From Allocatelliglobosispora scoriae (GTDB lineage: Bacteria > Actinomycetota > Actinomycetes > Mycobacteriales > Micromonosporaceae): DNA of 64,000 bases. The stretch spans positions 2,122,503 through 2,186,502 of the forward strand of contig NZ_JACHMN010000002.1 in assembly GCF_014204945.1 (NCBI RefSeq), given 5' to 3'. The notes below the pieces were generated by a model, which worked only from the letters and a program-made list of their open reading frames with translations, had not been told where the DNA came from and searched no databases. Positions 39,029 to 46,477 of this stretch are shown piece after piece (the stretch's first letter is position 1; the number at the start of each line of letters is the position of its first letter). The translations under genes were made by a program, and so were the position numbers.

Positions 39029-40210
39029 GTGAAGGACGAAACTCCCCCCGACAACCTGCGTGAGGTCCTGCTGGAATCCGTGCCCCCGCTGGGCGAGCCG
39101 GCCGACCGGATCGGCGACGTCGGACGGCGGGTCCGCCGGGCCAGGACACGCACCATCATGGCGACGGTGGCGACAACGGTGCTGGTCGGGGCGGTGGCTC
39201 TCGGCGTACCAACCCTGTGGCGCGGGACCACCCCGCAGCCGGTGGCGGACACGACGGCGCCGGTGTTCGACGCGGCGAGGTGTCCCGTCGCTCCGGCGAA
39301 GCAGAGCGGCGAGCTGGTCGACAAGCCGGGCGCGCTCGTGCCCGACGGCGCGCTCTCGGTGAGCCTCTGCGAGCTGCCGCTGGACCCGGCGGCCGGGACC
39401 GTGCCGACGCCGCGGACCGTGACGCTGCGCCCCGGTGAGCTGGTCGCGGCGCTGAACGCGCTGCCGACGAAGGAGGAGGTCGCAGCGAAGCTCGGCCAGC
39501 CCTTCAACCACGGCTGCACGATGATCGGCTTCGCCGAGGACCTCTCGCTGGTGCTGACCTACGCCGACCGGGCCCAGGTCACGGTGGCGCTCGACCGCAA
39601 CTGCGGCACGGCGATCGCCGACGGCCGGACCCGCTTCATGTCGGGGAGCAGCAAATTCTCCCCCACGCTGCTCGACGGCTTCGTCGGGCTCTACCGCGAG
39701 CAGCTCGCCGCCTCGACCGACGCGGCGACGGTCCAGGCACCGGCCTGCCCGGCGACGCTGACCCAGGCCGCGGTGAGCGGGATGACCGCCAACACCGACG
39801 CCCGTGACGGCATCGCCCGCAACCGGGGCAGCGTCGACGTGTTCGCGCCGAGTGCGCTGGTCGAGGTGCGGGCCTGCCGCTACCTCGCCGGGAGCGGCGG
39901 GACGCTGAAGCTGACCGCACAGCACGCCGAGCGCTCGGCGGCGCCCGCCGTGCGCGACCTGCTCAACGAGGCGACGAAGGTGCGTGAGAACACCGACGCC
40001 GAGGGCGGCTCGACCGTGACCAACCTGGCCGGATGCGCCGTCGACGTGGCGATCGGCTCGCTGGACGTGATCTGGATCGCCGACGCGACGGGCGCGGTGA
40101 GCGAGGTCCGCGTGCTGCGCGCCCCGTGCGCCGAGGTGCGCCGAGCCGGGATGGGCGGCCTCGTGGTGCTGCCCGAGCTCGCCGGGCAACTCGACGGCTG
40201 GCTGCGCTGA
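39029..40210 (+). CDS. Membrane-anchored protein paired with the ECF sigma factor
   Basis: 393 residues. A short cytoplasmic part (about 1-42, with DRIGDVGRRVRRARTRT) is followed by one transmembrane helix (IMATVATTVLVGAVALGVPTLW) and a large external domain with conserved Cys (AARCPVAP, SLCEL, NHGCTM, RNCGTA, PACPATL, EVRACRY, LAGCAV, APCAEV). There is no zinc HxxxCxxC anti-sigma motif in the cytoplasmic part, so the anti-sigma role is inferred only from position. GTG at 39029 is 5 nt after the sigma stop. The external domain may sense envelope state. Confidence 0.75.
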   Translation: MKDETPPDNLREVLLESVPPLGEPADRIGDVGRRVRRARTRTIMATVATTVLVGAVALGVPTLWRGTTPQPVADTTAPVFDAARCPVAPAKQSGELVDKPGALVPDGALSVSLCELPLDPAAGTVPTPRTVTLRPGELVAALNALPTKEEVAAKLGQPFNHGCTMIGFAEDLSLVLTYADRAQVTVALDRNCGTAIADGRTRFMSGSSKFSPTLLDGFVGLYREQLAASTDAATVQAPACPATLTQAAVSGMTANTDARDGIARNRGSVDVFAPSALVEVRACRYLAGSGGTLKLTAQHAERSAAPAVRDLLNEATKVRENTDAEGGSTVTNLAGCAVDVAIGSLDVIWIADATGAVSEVRVLRAPCAEVRRAGMGGLVVLPELAGQLDGWLR

Positions 40211-40215
40211 CCATC

Positions 40216-40253
40216 GCGGATCGGCCCGGTGCTCCCCCACCGGGCCGATCCGC
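40216..40253 (+). terminator. Terminator after the sigma/membrane-protein operon
   Basis: Perfect 15-nt arms GCGGATCGGCCCGGT (40216-40230) and complement (40239-40253) with an 8-nt loop, 6 nt after the stop. Confidence 0.85.
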
Positions 40254-40305
40254 TGAAAGACCACGGAGCCGCCGGGCAGGCCCGCTTCGACTGGTCTCCT
40301 CAGGC

Positions 40306-40339
40306 CAGCGCCCACCCCAGGGGGCTGGGGTGGGCGCTG
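40306..40339 (-). terminator. Terminator after glyS
   Basis: Perfect 14-nt arms CAGCGCCCACCCCA (40306-40319) and complement (40326-40339), with an outer CCACGGAG/CTCCGTGG stem at 40261 and 40341. It lies 20 nt beyond the glyS stop on the minus strand. Confidence 0.75.
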
Positions 40340-40358
40340 ACTCCGTGGCTGACGCCGA

Positions 40359-41735
40359 TCAGGCGGGCAGGCGCTCCAGCAGGTAACGCTCGACCTGGTC
40401 GAGGGCGACCCGCTCCTGGAGCATCGTGTCGCGGTCCCGGATCGTCACCGCCTGGTCCTCGAGCGTGTCGAAGTCGACCGTGATGCAGTAGGGCGTGCCG
40501 ATCTCGTCCTGGCGGCGGTAGCGGCGGCCGATCGCCTGCGCGTCGTCGAAGTCGACGGTCCAGCGGTCGCGCAGCTGCGCGGCGAGGTCCTTCGCCTTCG
40601 GCGAGAGGTCGGCGTTGCGCGACAGCGGCAGCACGGCGGCCTTGACCGGCGCGAGGCGCTTGTCGAAGCGCATCACCGTACGCTTGTCGACGCCACCCTT
40701 GGAGTTGGGCGCCTCGTCCTCGTCATAGGCGTCGAGCAGGAACGCGAGCACGGCCCGGGTCAGACCCGCCGCGGGCTCGATGACGTAAGGCACCCAGCGC
40801 TCCTGCTTCTCCTGATCGAAGTAGGACAGGTCGGTGCCGGAGTGCTGGCCGTGCGTGGTGAGGTCGAAGTCCGTGCGGTTGGCGATGCCCTCCAGCTCGG
40901 CGAACTCGGTGCCGCCGAAGCGGAACCGGTACTCGATGTCGACGGTCCGCTTGGAGTAGTGGCTGAGCTTCTCCTTGGGGTGCTCGAAGAAGCGCATGTT
41001 CTCCGGGTCGATGCCGAGGTCGACATACCAGTTCCAGCGCTGCTCCAGCCAGTACTCGTGCCACTGCTCGTCGGTGCCGGGCTCGACGAAGAACTCCATC
41101 TCCATCTGCTCGAACTCGCGCGTGCGGAAGATGAAGTTGCCGGGGGTGATCTCGTTGCGGAAGCTCTTGCCGACCTGGGCGATGCCGAAGGGCGGCTTCT
41201 TGCGCGACGAGGTCTCGACGTTCTTGTAGTTGACGAAGATGCCCTGCGCGGTCTCGGGCCGCAGGAAGTGCATGCCCTCCTCGCTCTCGACCGGGCCGAG
41301 GTAGGTCTTCATCAGGCCGTTGAACATCTTCGGCTCGGTGAAGGTGCCCTTGTTGCCGCAGTTGGGGCAATTGGCCTCCGTCAGCACGAAGAGGCCGTCG
41401 GGCTTCTTCGCCAGGAACGCCTCCTCCAGGTGGTCGGCCCGGAAACGCTTGTGGCAGCTGGTGCACTCGGTCAACGGGTCGGTGAACTCCCGGACGTGGC
41501 CGGACGCCTCCCAGACCTGGCGAGCCAGGATCACGGCGGAGTCGAGGCCGACGACGTCGTCCCGCTTCTGCACCATCGTCTTCCACCACTGGCGGCGGAC
41601 GTTGTCCTTGAGCTCCACACCCAGCGGGCCATAGTCCCAGGCCGATCGCGTACCGCCGTATATCTCGCTGGACGGATAGACGAAGCCTCGCTTCTTGGCG
41701 AGGTTGACGACGGCGTCGATGCGATCTGCGGGCAT
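40359..41735 (-). CDS. glyS: Glycyl-tRNA synthetase
   Basis: 458 residues of the alpha2-type class II glycyl-tRNA synthetase that charges tRNA-Gly. Motif 1 region [27 protein letters not shown], the CTSC...CPNCG zinc-knuckle segment, motif 2 [25 protein letters not shown] and motif 3 [18 protein letters not shown] are all present, followed by the HGTP anticodon-binding domain. Its length is normal for the actinobacterial enzyme. ATG at 41735 follows GGAGCC. It is single and essential; it is convergent with the sigma-factor operon. Confidence 0.96.
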   Translation of the reverse strand: MPADRIDAVVNLAKKRGFVYPSSEIYGGTRSAWDYGPLGVELKDNVRRQWWKTMVQKRDDVVGLDSAVILARQVWEASGHVREFTDPLTECTSCHKRFRADHLEEAFLAKKPDGLFVLTEANCPNCGNKGTFTEPKMFNGLMKTYLGPVESEEGMHFLRPETAQGIFVNYKNVETSSRKKPPFGIAQVGKSFRNEITPGNFIFRTREFEQMEMEFFVEPGTDEQWHEYWLEQRWNWYVDLGIDPENMRFFEHPKEKLSHYSKRTVDIEYRFRFGGTEFAELEGIANRTDFDLTTHGQHSGTDLSYFDQEKQERWVPYVIEPAAGLTRAVLAFLLDAYDEDEAPNSKGGVDKRTVMRFDKRLAPVKAAVLPLSRNADLSPKAKDLAAQLRDRWTVDFDDAQAIGRRYRRQDEIGTPYCITVDFDTLEDQAVTIRDRDTMLQERVALDQVERYLLERLPA

Positions 41736-41873
41736 CGGAGGGCTCCTTCCATGGAGTCGGCCGCCGGCTGGCTGTCGGCGGTTGTCCGTGGGCGCGCTCA
41801 GCGCACCCCGGACGGTCTTGTCAACGGTACGGGCAGCGCTGAGCCACCCGCAGCCGGATTATCGCAGGGGTGA

Positions 41874-42365
41874 TCAGGGCAGCTCGCCGCAGACCTCGAG
41901 CTGGCCGGTATCGGTGTCCTGACTCAGCCGGAAGCGGACCGAATCGGTGCTGCCGTCCGTGTACTTGATGTCGGCGGGGAGCTCCAGCGCCTGGAGATCA
42001 AGCTCACCCAGGGTGTAGGTGGCGGGGCGGGGCTCCCCGTCGACCCGGTTGGTGAACTGGGCCTTCGTCTCCTCCTGCTGGAGATTGTTGCAGAGCAGGG
42101 CGTAGGCGTCGGAATAATCTTCGTCGCGCAGCGCGTCGAGGTAGTGGCCGACGACCACTTTGCCCTGCTCCTGGATGGCGCCGGTGAGGGTGACGGTGAT
42201 CCCGATCAGCGCGGCGACCCCACCGCCCAGGCAGAGGACCAGGGCGACGGCACCGGCGCCGAGCCCCCACCAGAGCCGGGTGGACCTGCCCTCGGTCGGT
42301 GCGACGGCGAAGGGCGGCTGCGCGCCGGGGCCCGCCGGGACGGGCACGCGTGGGGTCTCGCTCAT
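41874..42365 (-). CDS. Membrane-anchored secreted protein (DUF4878-like)
   Basis: 163 residues. A Pro-rich cytoplasmic start (about 1-30), one transmembrane helix (LWWGLGAGAVALVLCLGGGVAALIGITVTL) and an external domain (VVVGHYLDALRDEDYSDAYALLCNNL...TYTLGELDLQ...GQLEVCGEL) with two Cys. The fold resembles the small cystatin/NTF2-like DUF4878 group of lipid-anchored or membrane-anchored actinobacterial proteins. Function unknown. ATG at 42365 has a weak ribosome site. Confidence 0.8.
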   Translation of the reverse strand: MSETPRVPVPAGPGAQPPFAVAPTEGRSTRLWWGLGAGAVALVLCLGGGVAALIGITVTLTGAIQEQGKVVVGHYLDALRDEDYSDAYALLCNNLQQEETKAQFTNRVDGEPRPATYTLGELDLQALELPADIKYTDGSTDSVRFRLSQDTDTGQLEVCGELP

Positions 42366-42378
42366 GACGTCGATCTAA

Positions 42379-42708
42379 TCAGACATCCGCACGATCGCTG
42401 CCCCGCGTGGTGACCTCTCCGCCGGGCAGCGCGGAGGCGAGTCTCTCGTAGGCGCACGGCTCGAAGAGCGACTCGGCGAGCAGCGGCGTCGCGGTGATCT
42501 TCACATCGAACCCGCCCAGCGCCCGCCGATAGGCCCCGACGGACTCCCACTCGGTCAGCAGACACCACGACGAGGGCTCGTCCAGCGAGCGGGTGAGCTC
42601 GCCCCGCAGATACCCCGGCCGAGCCGCCAACGCGGCAAGCGCCGCGTGCGCGCGCTCCACAAACGCGCTCTCGCCGCCGTCGATCACAAACCGATTCATC
42701 ACCAGCAT
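42379..42708 (-). CDS. Antibiotic-biosynthesis-monooxygenase-fold protein (ABM)
   Basis: 109 residues of the dimeric alpha+beta barrel. MLVMNRFVIDGGESAFVERAHAALAALAARPGYLRGELTRSLDEPSSWCLLTEWESVGAYRRAL follows the ABM pattern of IsdG-like or EthD-like proteins. The Asn, Trp and His triad of haem-degrading IsdG is not complete, so haem oxidation is unlikely. ATG at 42708 (AGGAG one base upstream) or ATG at 42699 with normal spacing are both possible starts. Confidence 0.78.
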   Translation of the reverse strand: MLVMNRFVIDGGESAFVERAHAALAALAARPGYLRGELTRSLDEPSSWCLLTEWESVGAYRRALGGFDVKITATPLLAESLFEPCAYERLASALPGGEVTTRGSDRADV

Positions 42709-42733
42709 GCTCCTATCCTCTCCTGCCCCCACT

Positions 42734-42811
42734 AATTCGCGTTGATCAAGGGAAGACTCGCCATCCCGGGTGCCCGATTTGCGGCGAGTCTTCCCTTGAT
42801 CAACGCGAATT
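42734..42811. repeat. Large palindrome upstream of the zinc uptake operon
   Basis: Perfect 29-nt arms (42734-42762, 42783-42811) beginning AATTCGCGTTGATCAAGGGA, with a 20-nt loop. It lies between the ABM gene and the Zur box, and both neighbours start within 52 bp of it on opposite strands. No other copy is in the window. Confidence 0.88.
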
Positions 42812-42827
42812 GGGGTCGCAACGGTTT

Positions 42828-42843
42828 TGACAATCATTCTCAT
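42828..42843 (+). promoter_or_regulatory. Zur box of the znuACB-zur operon
   Basis: TGACAATCATTCTCAT closely fits the actinobacterial Zur operator (TGA-n-AAT-n-ATT-n-TCA). It lies 20-35 nt before the znuA start, over the probable promoter. A Zur-type repressor is encoded at the end of the same operon, so zinc-dependent autoregulation is expected. Confidence 0.85.
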
Positions 42844-42862
42844 TTACGGTTGAGTACAACTC

Positions 42863-43756
42863 ATGCGACGCCTCCTCGCCTGCCTTACCGCCGCGTTGAC
42901 GCTCAGTCTGGTCAGCGCCTGCGGGACCTCCGGCACACCCGCAGATTCCGACAAGGTCGCCATAACGGCTGCGTTCTACCCGCTCGCCTTCATCTCCGAG
43001 CGGATCGGCGGTGACGCCGTGAGCGTGACCACACTGGCTCAGCCCGGCGCCGAGCCGCACGACCTGGAGCTGACCCCCCGCCAGCTCGCCGATGTGCACG
43101 ACGCCAAGCTCGTCGTCTACCTCGACGGGTTCCAGCCCGCGGTCGACACCGCGGTCAAGGCCGAGGCCGCCGACCACTCCCTCGACGTGGGCGCCCTGGT
43201 GCCCCGGCTGCAGGGCACCGACGAGGACGGGCACCCGGCGAAGGACCCGCACCTGTGGCTCGACCCGACCCGGCTCGCCACGATCGGCGACGCGCTCGCC
43301 CGGCGGCTCGGCGAGGTCGACCCGGCGCACGCCGCCGACTACACCACGCGGGCCGCGAAGCTGCACGCCGACCTCGCGGAGCTCGACATGGAGTATGCGA
43401 CGGGGCTGAGCAAGTGCCAGCGCCAGGCGATCGTCACCGGGCATGAGGCCTTCGGCTACCTCGCCGACCGCTACAACCTCAAGCAGATCGGCCTCGCCGG
43501 GCTCGACCCCGAGATCGAGCCGACCCCGCAGCGCCTCGCCGAGGTCGCGGCCGCCGCCAGGTCCACCGGCGCCACCACGATCTTCTTCGAGACGCTGGTC
43601 AGCCCCAAGATCGCCGAGACGATCGCGAAGGAGGTCGGCGCCAAGACCGCCGTGCTCGATCCGATCGAAGGGCTCGAGCAGGGTTCCAGCGGGGATTACA
43701 TTTCGATCATGCGGAGCAACCTCACCACCCTGCGCGAAGCGCTGGGGTGCTCGTGA
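42863..43756 (+). CDS. znuA: Zinc ABC transporter, substrate-binding lipoprotein
   Basis: 297 residues. The signal peptide ends in a lipobox (LVSAC, Cys20). The two-lobe cluster A-I fold shows AFYPLAFISERIGGDAVSVTTLAQPGAEPHDLELTPRQLADVHDA with a metal-ligand His, a short His/Asp loop (DEDGHPAKDPHLWLDP), GHEAFGYLADRY and LDPIEGLEQGSSGDYISIM. Preference for zinc is supported by the Zur box and the zur gene in the operon. ATG at 42863 overlaps the next gene by 4 nt at its stop. Confidence 0.94.
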   Translation: MRRLLACLTAALTLSLVSACGTSGTPADSDKVAITAAFYPLAFISERIGGDAVSVTTLAQPGAEPHDLELTPRQLADVHDAKLVVYLDGFQPAVDTAVKAEAADHSLDVGALVPRLQGTDEDGHPAKDPHLWLDPTRLATIGDALARRLGEVDPAHAADYTTRAAKLHADLAELDMEYATGLSKCQRQAIVTGHEAFGYLADRYNLKQIGLAGLDPEIEPTPQRLAEVAAAARSTGATTIFFETLVSPKIAETIAKEVGAKTAVLDPIEGLEQGSSGDYISIMRSNLTTLREALGCS

Positions 43757-44550
43757 GCGAGCCGGTCCTGAGCATTTCGCACGGGGTGGTCGCCTACAAC
43801 GAGCGCCCAGTGCTCCGGGGCGTCGATGTCACGGTCTCGGCGGGCGAGGTCGTCGCGGTGCTCGGCGCCAACGGGTCCGGCAAGTCCACGCTGATCAGGG
43901 CGGCGCTGGGGCTCGTGCCGCTCGCGTCGGGCGAGGTACGCCTCTTCGACACACCACAGAAGCGGTTCCGGCAGTGGGCCCGGGTGGGATACGTCCCGCA
44001 GCGGTTGGGGGCCGGGGGCGGCGTACCGGCGACGGTTGGTGAAGTCGTCGCGGCGGGCCGGCTCGCGCGCCGCGGCCTGAGGTGGCAGAGCGCTCGCGAC
44101 CGGGCCGCCATCGCCGCCGCGATCGAGGCGGTCGGGCTCACCGACCGCACCCGCGACCCCGTCGCCGACCTCTCCGGCGGCCAGCAGCAGCGCACGCTCA
44201 TCGCCCGGGCACTCGCGGGCGAGCCCGAGCTGCTCATCCTCGACGAGCCGACGGCAGGCGTCGACGCGGCGAGCCAGGTCGCCTTCGCCGGCGCCCTGCG
44301 CGACTTCGTCGCCGACGGCTGGCACCCCGGCGGCGCCCGCCCCGAGGGGACGCTCGGCACGGTGATCCTCGTCGCGCACGAGCTCGGCCCGCTGCGGCCG
44401 CTCATCACCCGGGCGCTCGTCGTCCACGACGGCGGGATCGCCCACGACGGCGCGGTGCCCGAGCCGACCGCCGACCACGCGCACCCGGACCACGACCACG
44501 TGCACCCCCACGCCCCGCAGACGCCCGCCAACATCTGGGGTGACCGGTGA
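43753..44550 (+). CDS. znuC: Zinc ABC transporter, ATPase
   Basis: About 265 residues of metal ABC ATPase. Walker A is GANGSGKST, the signature is LSGGQQQR, Walker B is LLILDEPTAGVD, and the switch His is in VAHELG. The C-terminus ends in a His/Asp-rich tail (HAHPDHDHVHPHAP) that could sense or deliver zinc. GTG at 43753 overlaps the znuA stop as GTGA, pointing to translational coupling; GTG at 43747 is a possible longer start. Confidence 0.94.
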   Translation: MSEPVLSISHGVVAYNERPVLRGVDVTVSAGEVVAVLGANGSGKSTLIRAALGLVPLASGEVRLFDTPQKRFRQWARVGYVPQRLGAGGGVPATVGEVVAAGRLARRGLRWQSARDRAAIAAAIEAVGLTDRTRDPVADLSGGQQQRTLIARALAGEPELLILDEPTAGVDAASQVAFAGALRDFVADGWHPGGARPEGTLGTVILVAHELGPLRPLITRALVVHDGGIAHDGAVPEPTADHAHPDHDHVHPHAPQTPANIWGDR

Positions 44551-45440
44551 ACATCTTCTCCTACGCCTTCATGCAGCACGCCCTGATCGGAGCGGCGATC
44601 ACCGGGCTCACGGCGCCCGCGCTCGGCATCTATCTCGTGCAGCGGCGGCTGTCGCTGATCGGCGACGGCATCGGCCACGTGGCGCTCACCGGCGTCGGTG
44701 TCGGCCTGCTCGTCGCGGCCGGGCAGCCCCGCCCCGAGCAGCAGCGTTCGGCGATCCTCTGGGCGGTGATCATCGCCGCGCTCGGCGCCACCGCGGTCGA
44801 GCTGATCCGGCAGCGTTCCCGCACGTCGGGCGATATCGCACTGGCGATCCTCTTCTATGGCGGCATCTCCGGCGGCGTCTTCCTCATCGCGCTGTCGAAG
44901 ACCAACGCCAACCTCAGCTCCTATCTCTTCGGTTCGCCGCTGACGATCACCACCTCGGACCTGTGGACCATGGTCATCCTCGGCGCCGTCGTGCTCGCGG
45001 TCGGTCTGGGGCTGCGGCCCTGGCTCTTCGCCATCTGCCAGGACGAGGAGTACGCCACAGTCGCCGGCCTGCCCGTCCGCACCCTCAACCTCGTCCTCGC
45101 CATCACCACGGCCGTGATGGTCACCACGGCGATGCGTGCCGTGGGACTGCTGCTCGTCAGCGCCCTGATGGTGGTGCCGGTCGCCGCAGCACAGCTCGTG
45201 ACCCGCGGATTCGGCTCCACGATGGGGCTGGCGATGGTCTTCGGGCTGGTGAGCGGGGTCGCCGGGATCGTCATCTCCGGCCCCACCGACACCGCACCCG
45301 GCGCGACCGTGGTGCTGGTGGCGATCGCGCTATTTATCATCGTGGCGGTCTGTTCGGCTATCGTTCGCAGTGCCCGACGCCGTCGTGGCGGCCAGCTCCC
45401 GGCCGAATGCGAACCTCCCGAGGTGGTGCTAACCCGATGA
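44547..45440 (+). CDS. znuB: Zinc ABC transporter, permease
   Basis: 297 residues with about eight transmembrane helices of the ABC-3 family. Typical segments are YLVQRRLSLIGDGIGHVALTGVGVGLL, GDIALAILFYGGISGGVFLIAL, YLFGSPLTIT, DEEYATVAGLPVRTLN and AVGLLLVSALMVVPVAAAQL. GTG at 44547 overlaps the znuC stop by 4 nt, and its own stop overlaps zur by 4 nt. Confidence 0.94.
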   Translation: MNIFSYAFMQHALIGAAITGLTAPALGIYLVQRRLSLIGDGIGHVALTGVGVGLLVAAGQPRPEQQRSAILWAVIIAALGATAVELIRQRSRTSGDIALAILFYGGISGGVFLIALSKTNANLSSYLFGSPLTITTSDLWTMVILGAVVLAVGLGLRPWLFAICQDEEYATVAGLPVRTLNLVLAITTAVMVTTAMRAVGLLLVSALMVVPVAAAQLVTRGFGSTMGLAMVFGLVSGVAGIVISGPTDTAPGATVVLVAIALFIIVAVCSAIVRSARRRRGGQLPAECEPPEVVLTR

Positions 45441-45823
45441 CGTCACCGATGCGGTCGACCCGCCAGCGCTCTGCCGTGACGACACTGCTCACCGAGGTCG
45501 ACGGCTTCCACAGCGCGCAGGAGCTGCACGCGATGCTGCGGGACCGGGGCGAGAGCATCGGTCTCACCACGGTCTACCGCACGCTGCAGGCGCTCGCCGA
45601 TGCCGAGGAGATCGACGTGATGCGCCCGCCGGGCGGGGATCACCTCTATCGCCGCTGCTCGGACACGCACCACCACCACCTGGTCTGCCGCAGCTGCGGG
45701 GCCACAGTGGAGGTCGAGGGTCCGGCGGTGGAGCACTGGGCAGACAAGGTCGCCGCCGATCATGGGTACGCGGACCTGTCGCACACATTGGAGATCTTCG
45801 GGACCTGCGCCAACTGCCGCTGA
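45437..45823 (+). CDS. zur: Fur-family zinc uptake repressor
   Basis: 128 residues. The winged helix reads RQRSAVTTLLTEVDGFHSAQELHAMLRDRGESIGLTTVYRTLQALADAEEIDVMR. The metal sites are HLYRRCSDTHHHHLVCRSCG and the second CxxC pair in EIFGTCANC, the structural zinc set of Zur. ATG at 45437 overlaps the znuB stop as ATGA. Position in the operon and the upstream Zur box make zinc repression much more likely than iron. Confidence 0.94.
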   Translation: MTSPMRSTRQRSAVTTLLTEVDGFHSAQELHAMLRDRGESIGLTTVYRTLQALADAEEIDVMRPPGGDHLYRRCSDTHHHHLVCRSCGATVEVEGPAVEHWADKVAADHGYADLSHTLEIFGTCANCR

Positions 45824-45898
45824 TCGTAGGGCGCACGCCCATTGGTCGCGGGCAACGCGGCCAGCGGGCCACTGGCGGACGCACTAAGGTTTGCGATC

Positions 45899-46423
45899 AT
45901 GCGAATCGAGCTCACCTTCACCCGGGACCGTGCCTACGCGGTTGCGCTCTTCAAATACCTGTGCCGCCGGGTCACGGGGCTGCGCGTCGTGCTGGGCTCG
46001 GCGCTCATCCTGCTGTCGGTGCCGTTCTTCGTCACGAAGACGTTGCACAGCCCTCTCGTCGGCGCCGTCTTCGCATACGTCGGCGCGCTGCTGCTGCTCT
46101 TCGCCGCGCTGACCGCAGGCCGGGCCGGCCGCCGGATGCCGCCCCACTGGTACGCCCCGCAGGCGATGACCTTCGACGACGAGACGGTCGTCTACCGGTC
46201 GGAGACGGCGAGCAGCGAGTTCGCCTGGAGCGTCTTCACCTCCGTGGACCTCTGCGACGCGGCGCTGATCCTGCGGGTGGGCAAGACGCAGTTCTGGGAC
46301 GTGCCCCGATCGGCGCTCACCACCGAGCAGACCGTCACGCTGATCCGGCACCTGCCGCAGCGCAGCCTGCCCGCCGCGATGTTCCTCAACGAACACGACG
46401 CGACCCCGTCCTGGACCCCATGA
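45899..46423 (+). CDS. YcxB-like two-helix membrane protein
   Basis: 174 residues. Two transmembrane helices (VVLGSALILLSVPFFV and VGAVFAYVGALLLLFAALTA) are followed by a cytoplasmic beta domain (MTFDDETVVYRSETASSEFAWSVFTSVDLCDAALILRVGKTQFWDVPRSALT) that fits the YcxB-like C-terminal module. ATG at 45899 has no ribosome site but TAAGGT lies 8 nt upstream, the spacing of a leaderless transcript. Function unknown. Confidence 0.82.
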   Translation: MRIELTFTRDRAYAVALFKYLCRRVTGLRVVLGSALILLSVPFFVTKTLHSPLVGAVFAYVGALLLLFAALTAGRAGRRMPPHWYAPQAMTFDDETVVYRSETASSEFAWSVFTSVDLCDAALILRVGKTQFWDVPRSALTTEQTVTLIRHLPQRSLPAAMFLNEHDATPSWTP

Positions 46424-46429
46424 AGCATG

Positions 46430-46466
46430 AAGATCGCCGCAACTCTTGAAGAGTTGCGGCGATCTT
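46430..46466. repeat. Family A perfect palindrome (A8)
   Basis: A 37-nt perfect palindrome: AAGATCGCCGCAACTCTT, a central G, and the exact complement. Unlike the other copies both flanks are of the GCGGCGATCTT type. It lies between the convergent YcxB-like and acyl-CoA dehydrogenase genes, where it could terminate both. Confidence 0.9.
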
Positions 46467-46477
46467 GCGGTGGCAGC

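Noticed and set aside
42379-42708. ABM protein as a haem-degrading IsdG
   Set aside because: The expected catalytic Asn/Trp/His combination is incomplete and no haem-uptake genes adjoin.
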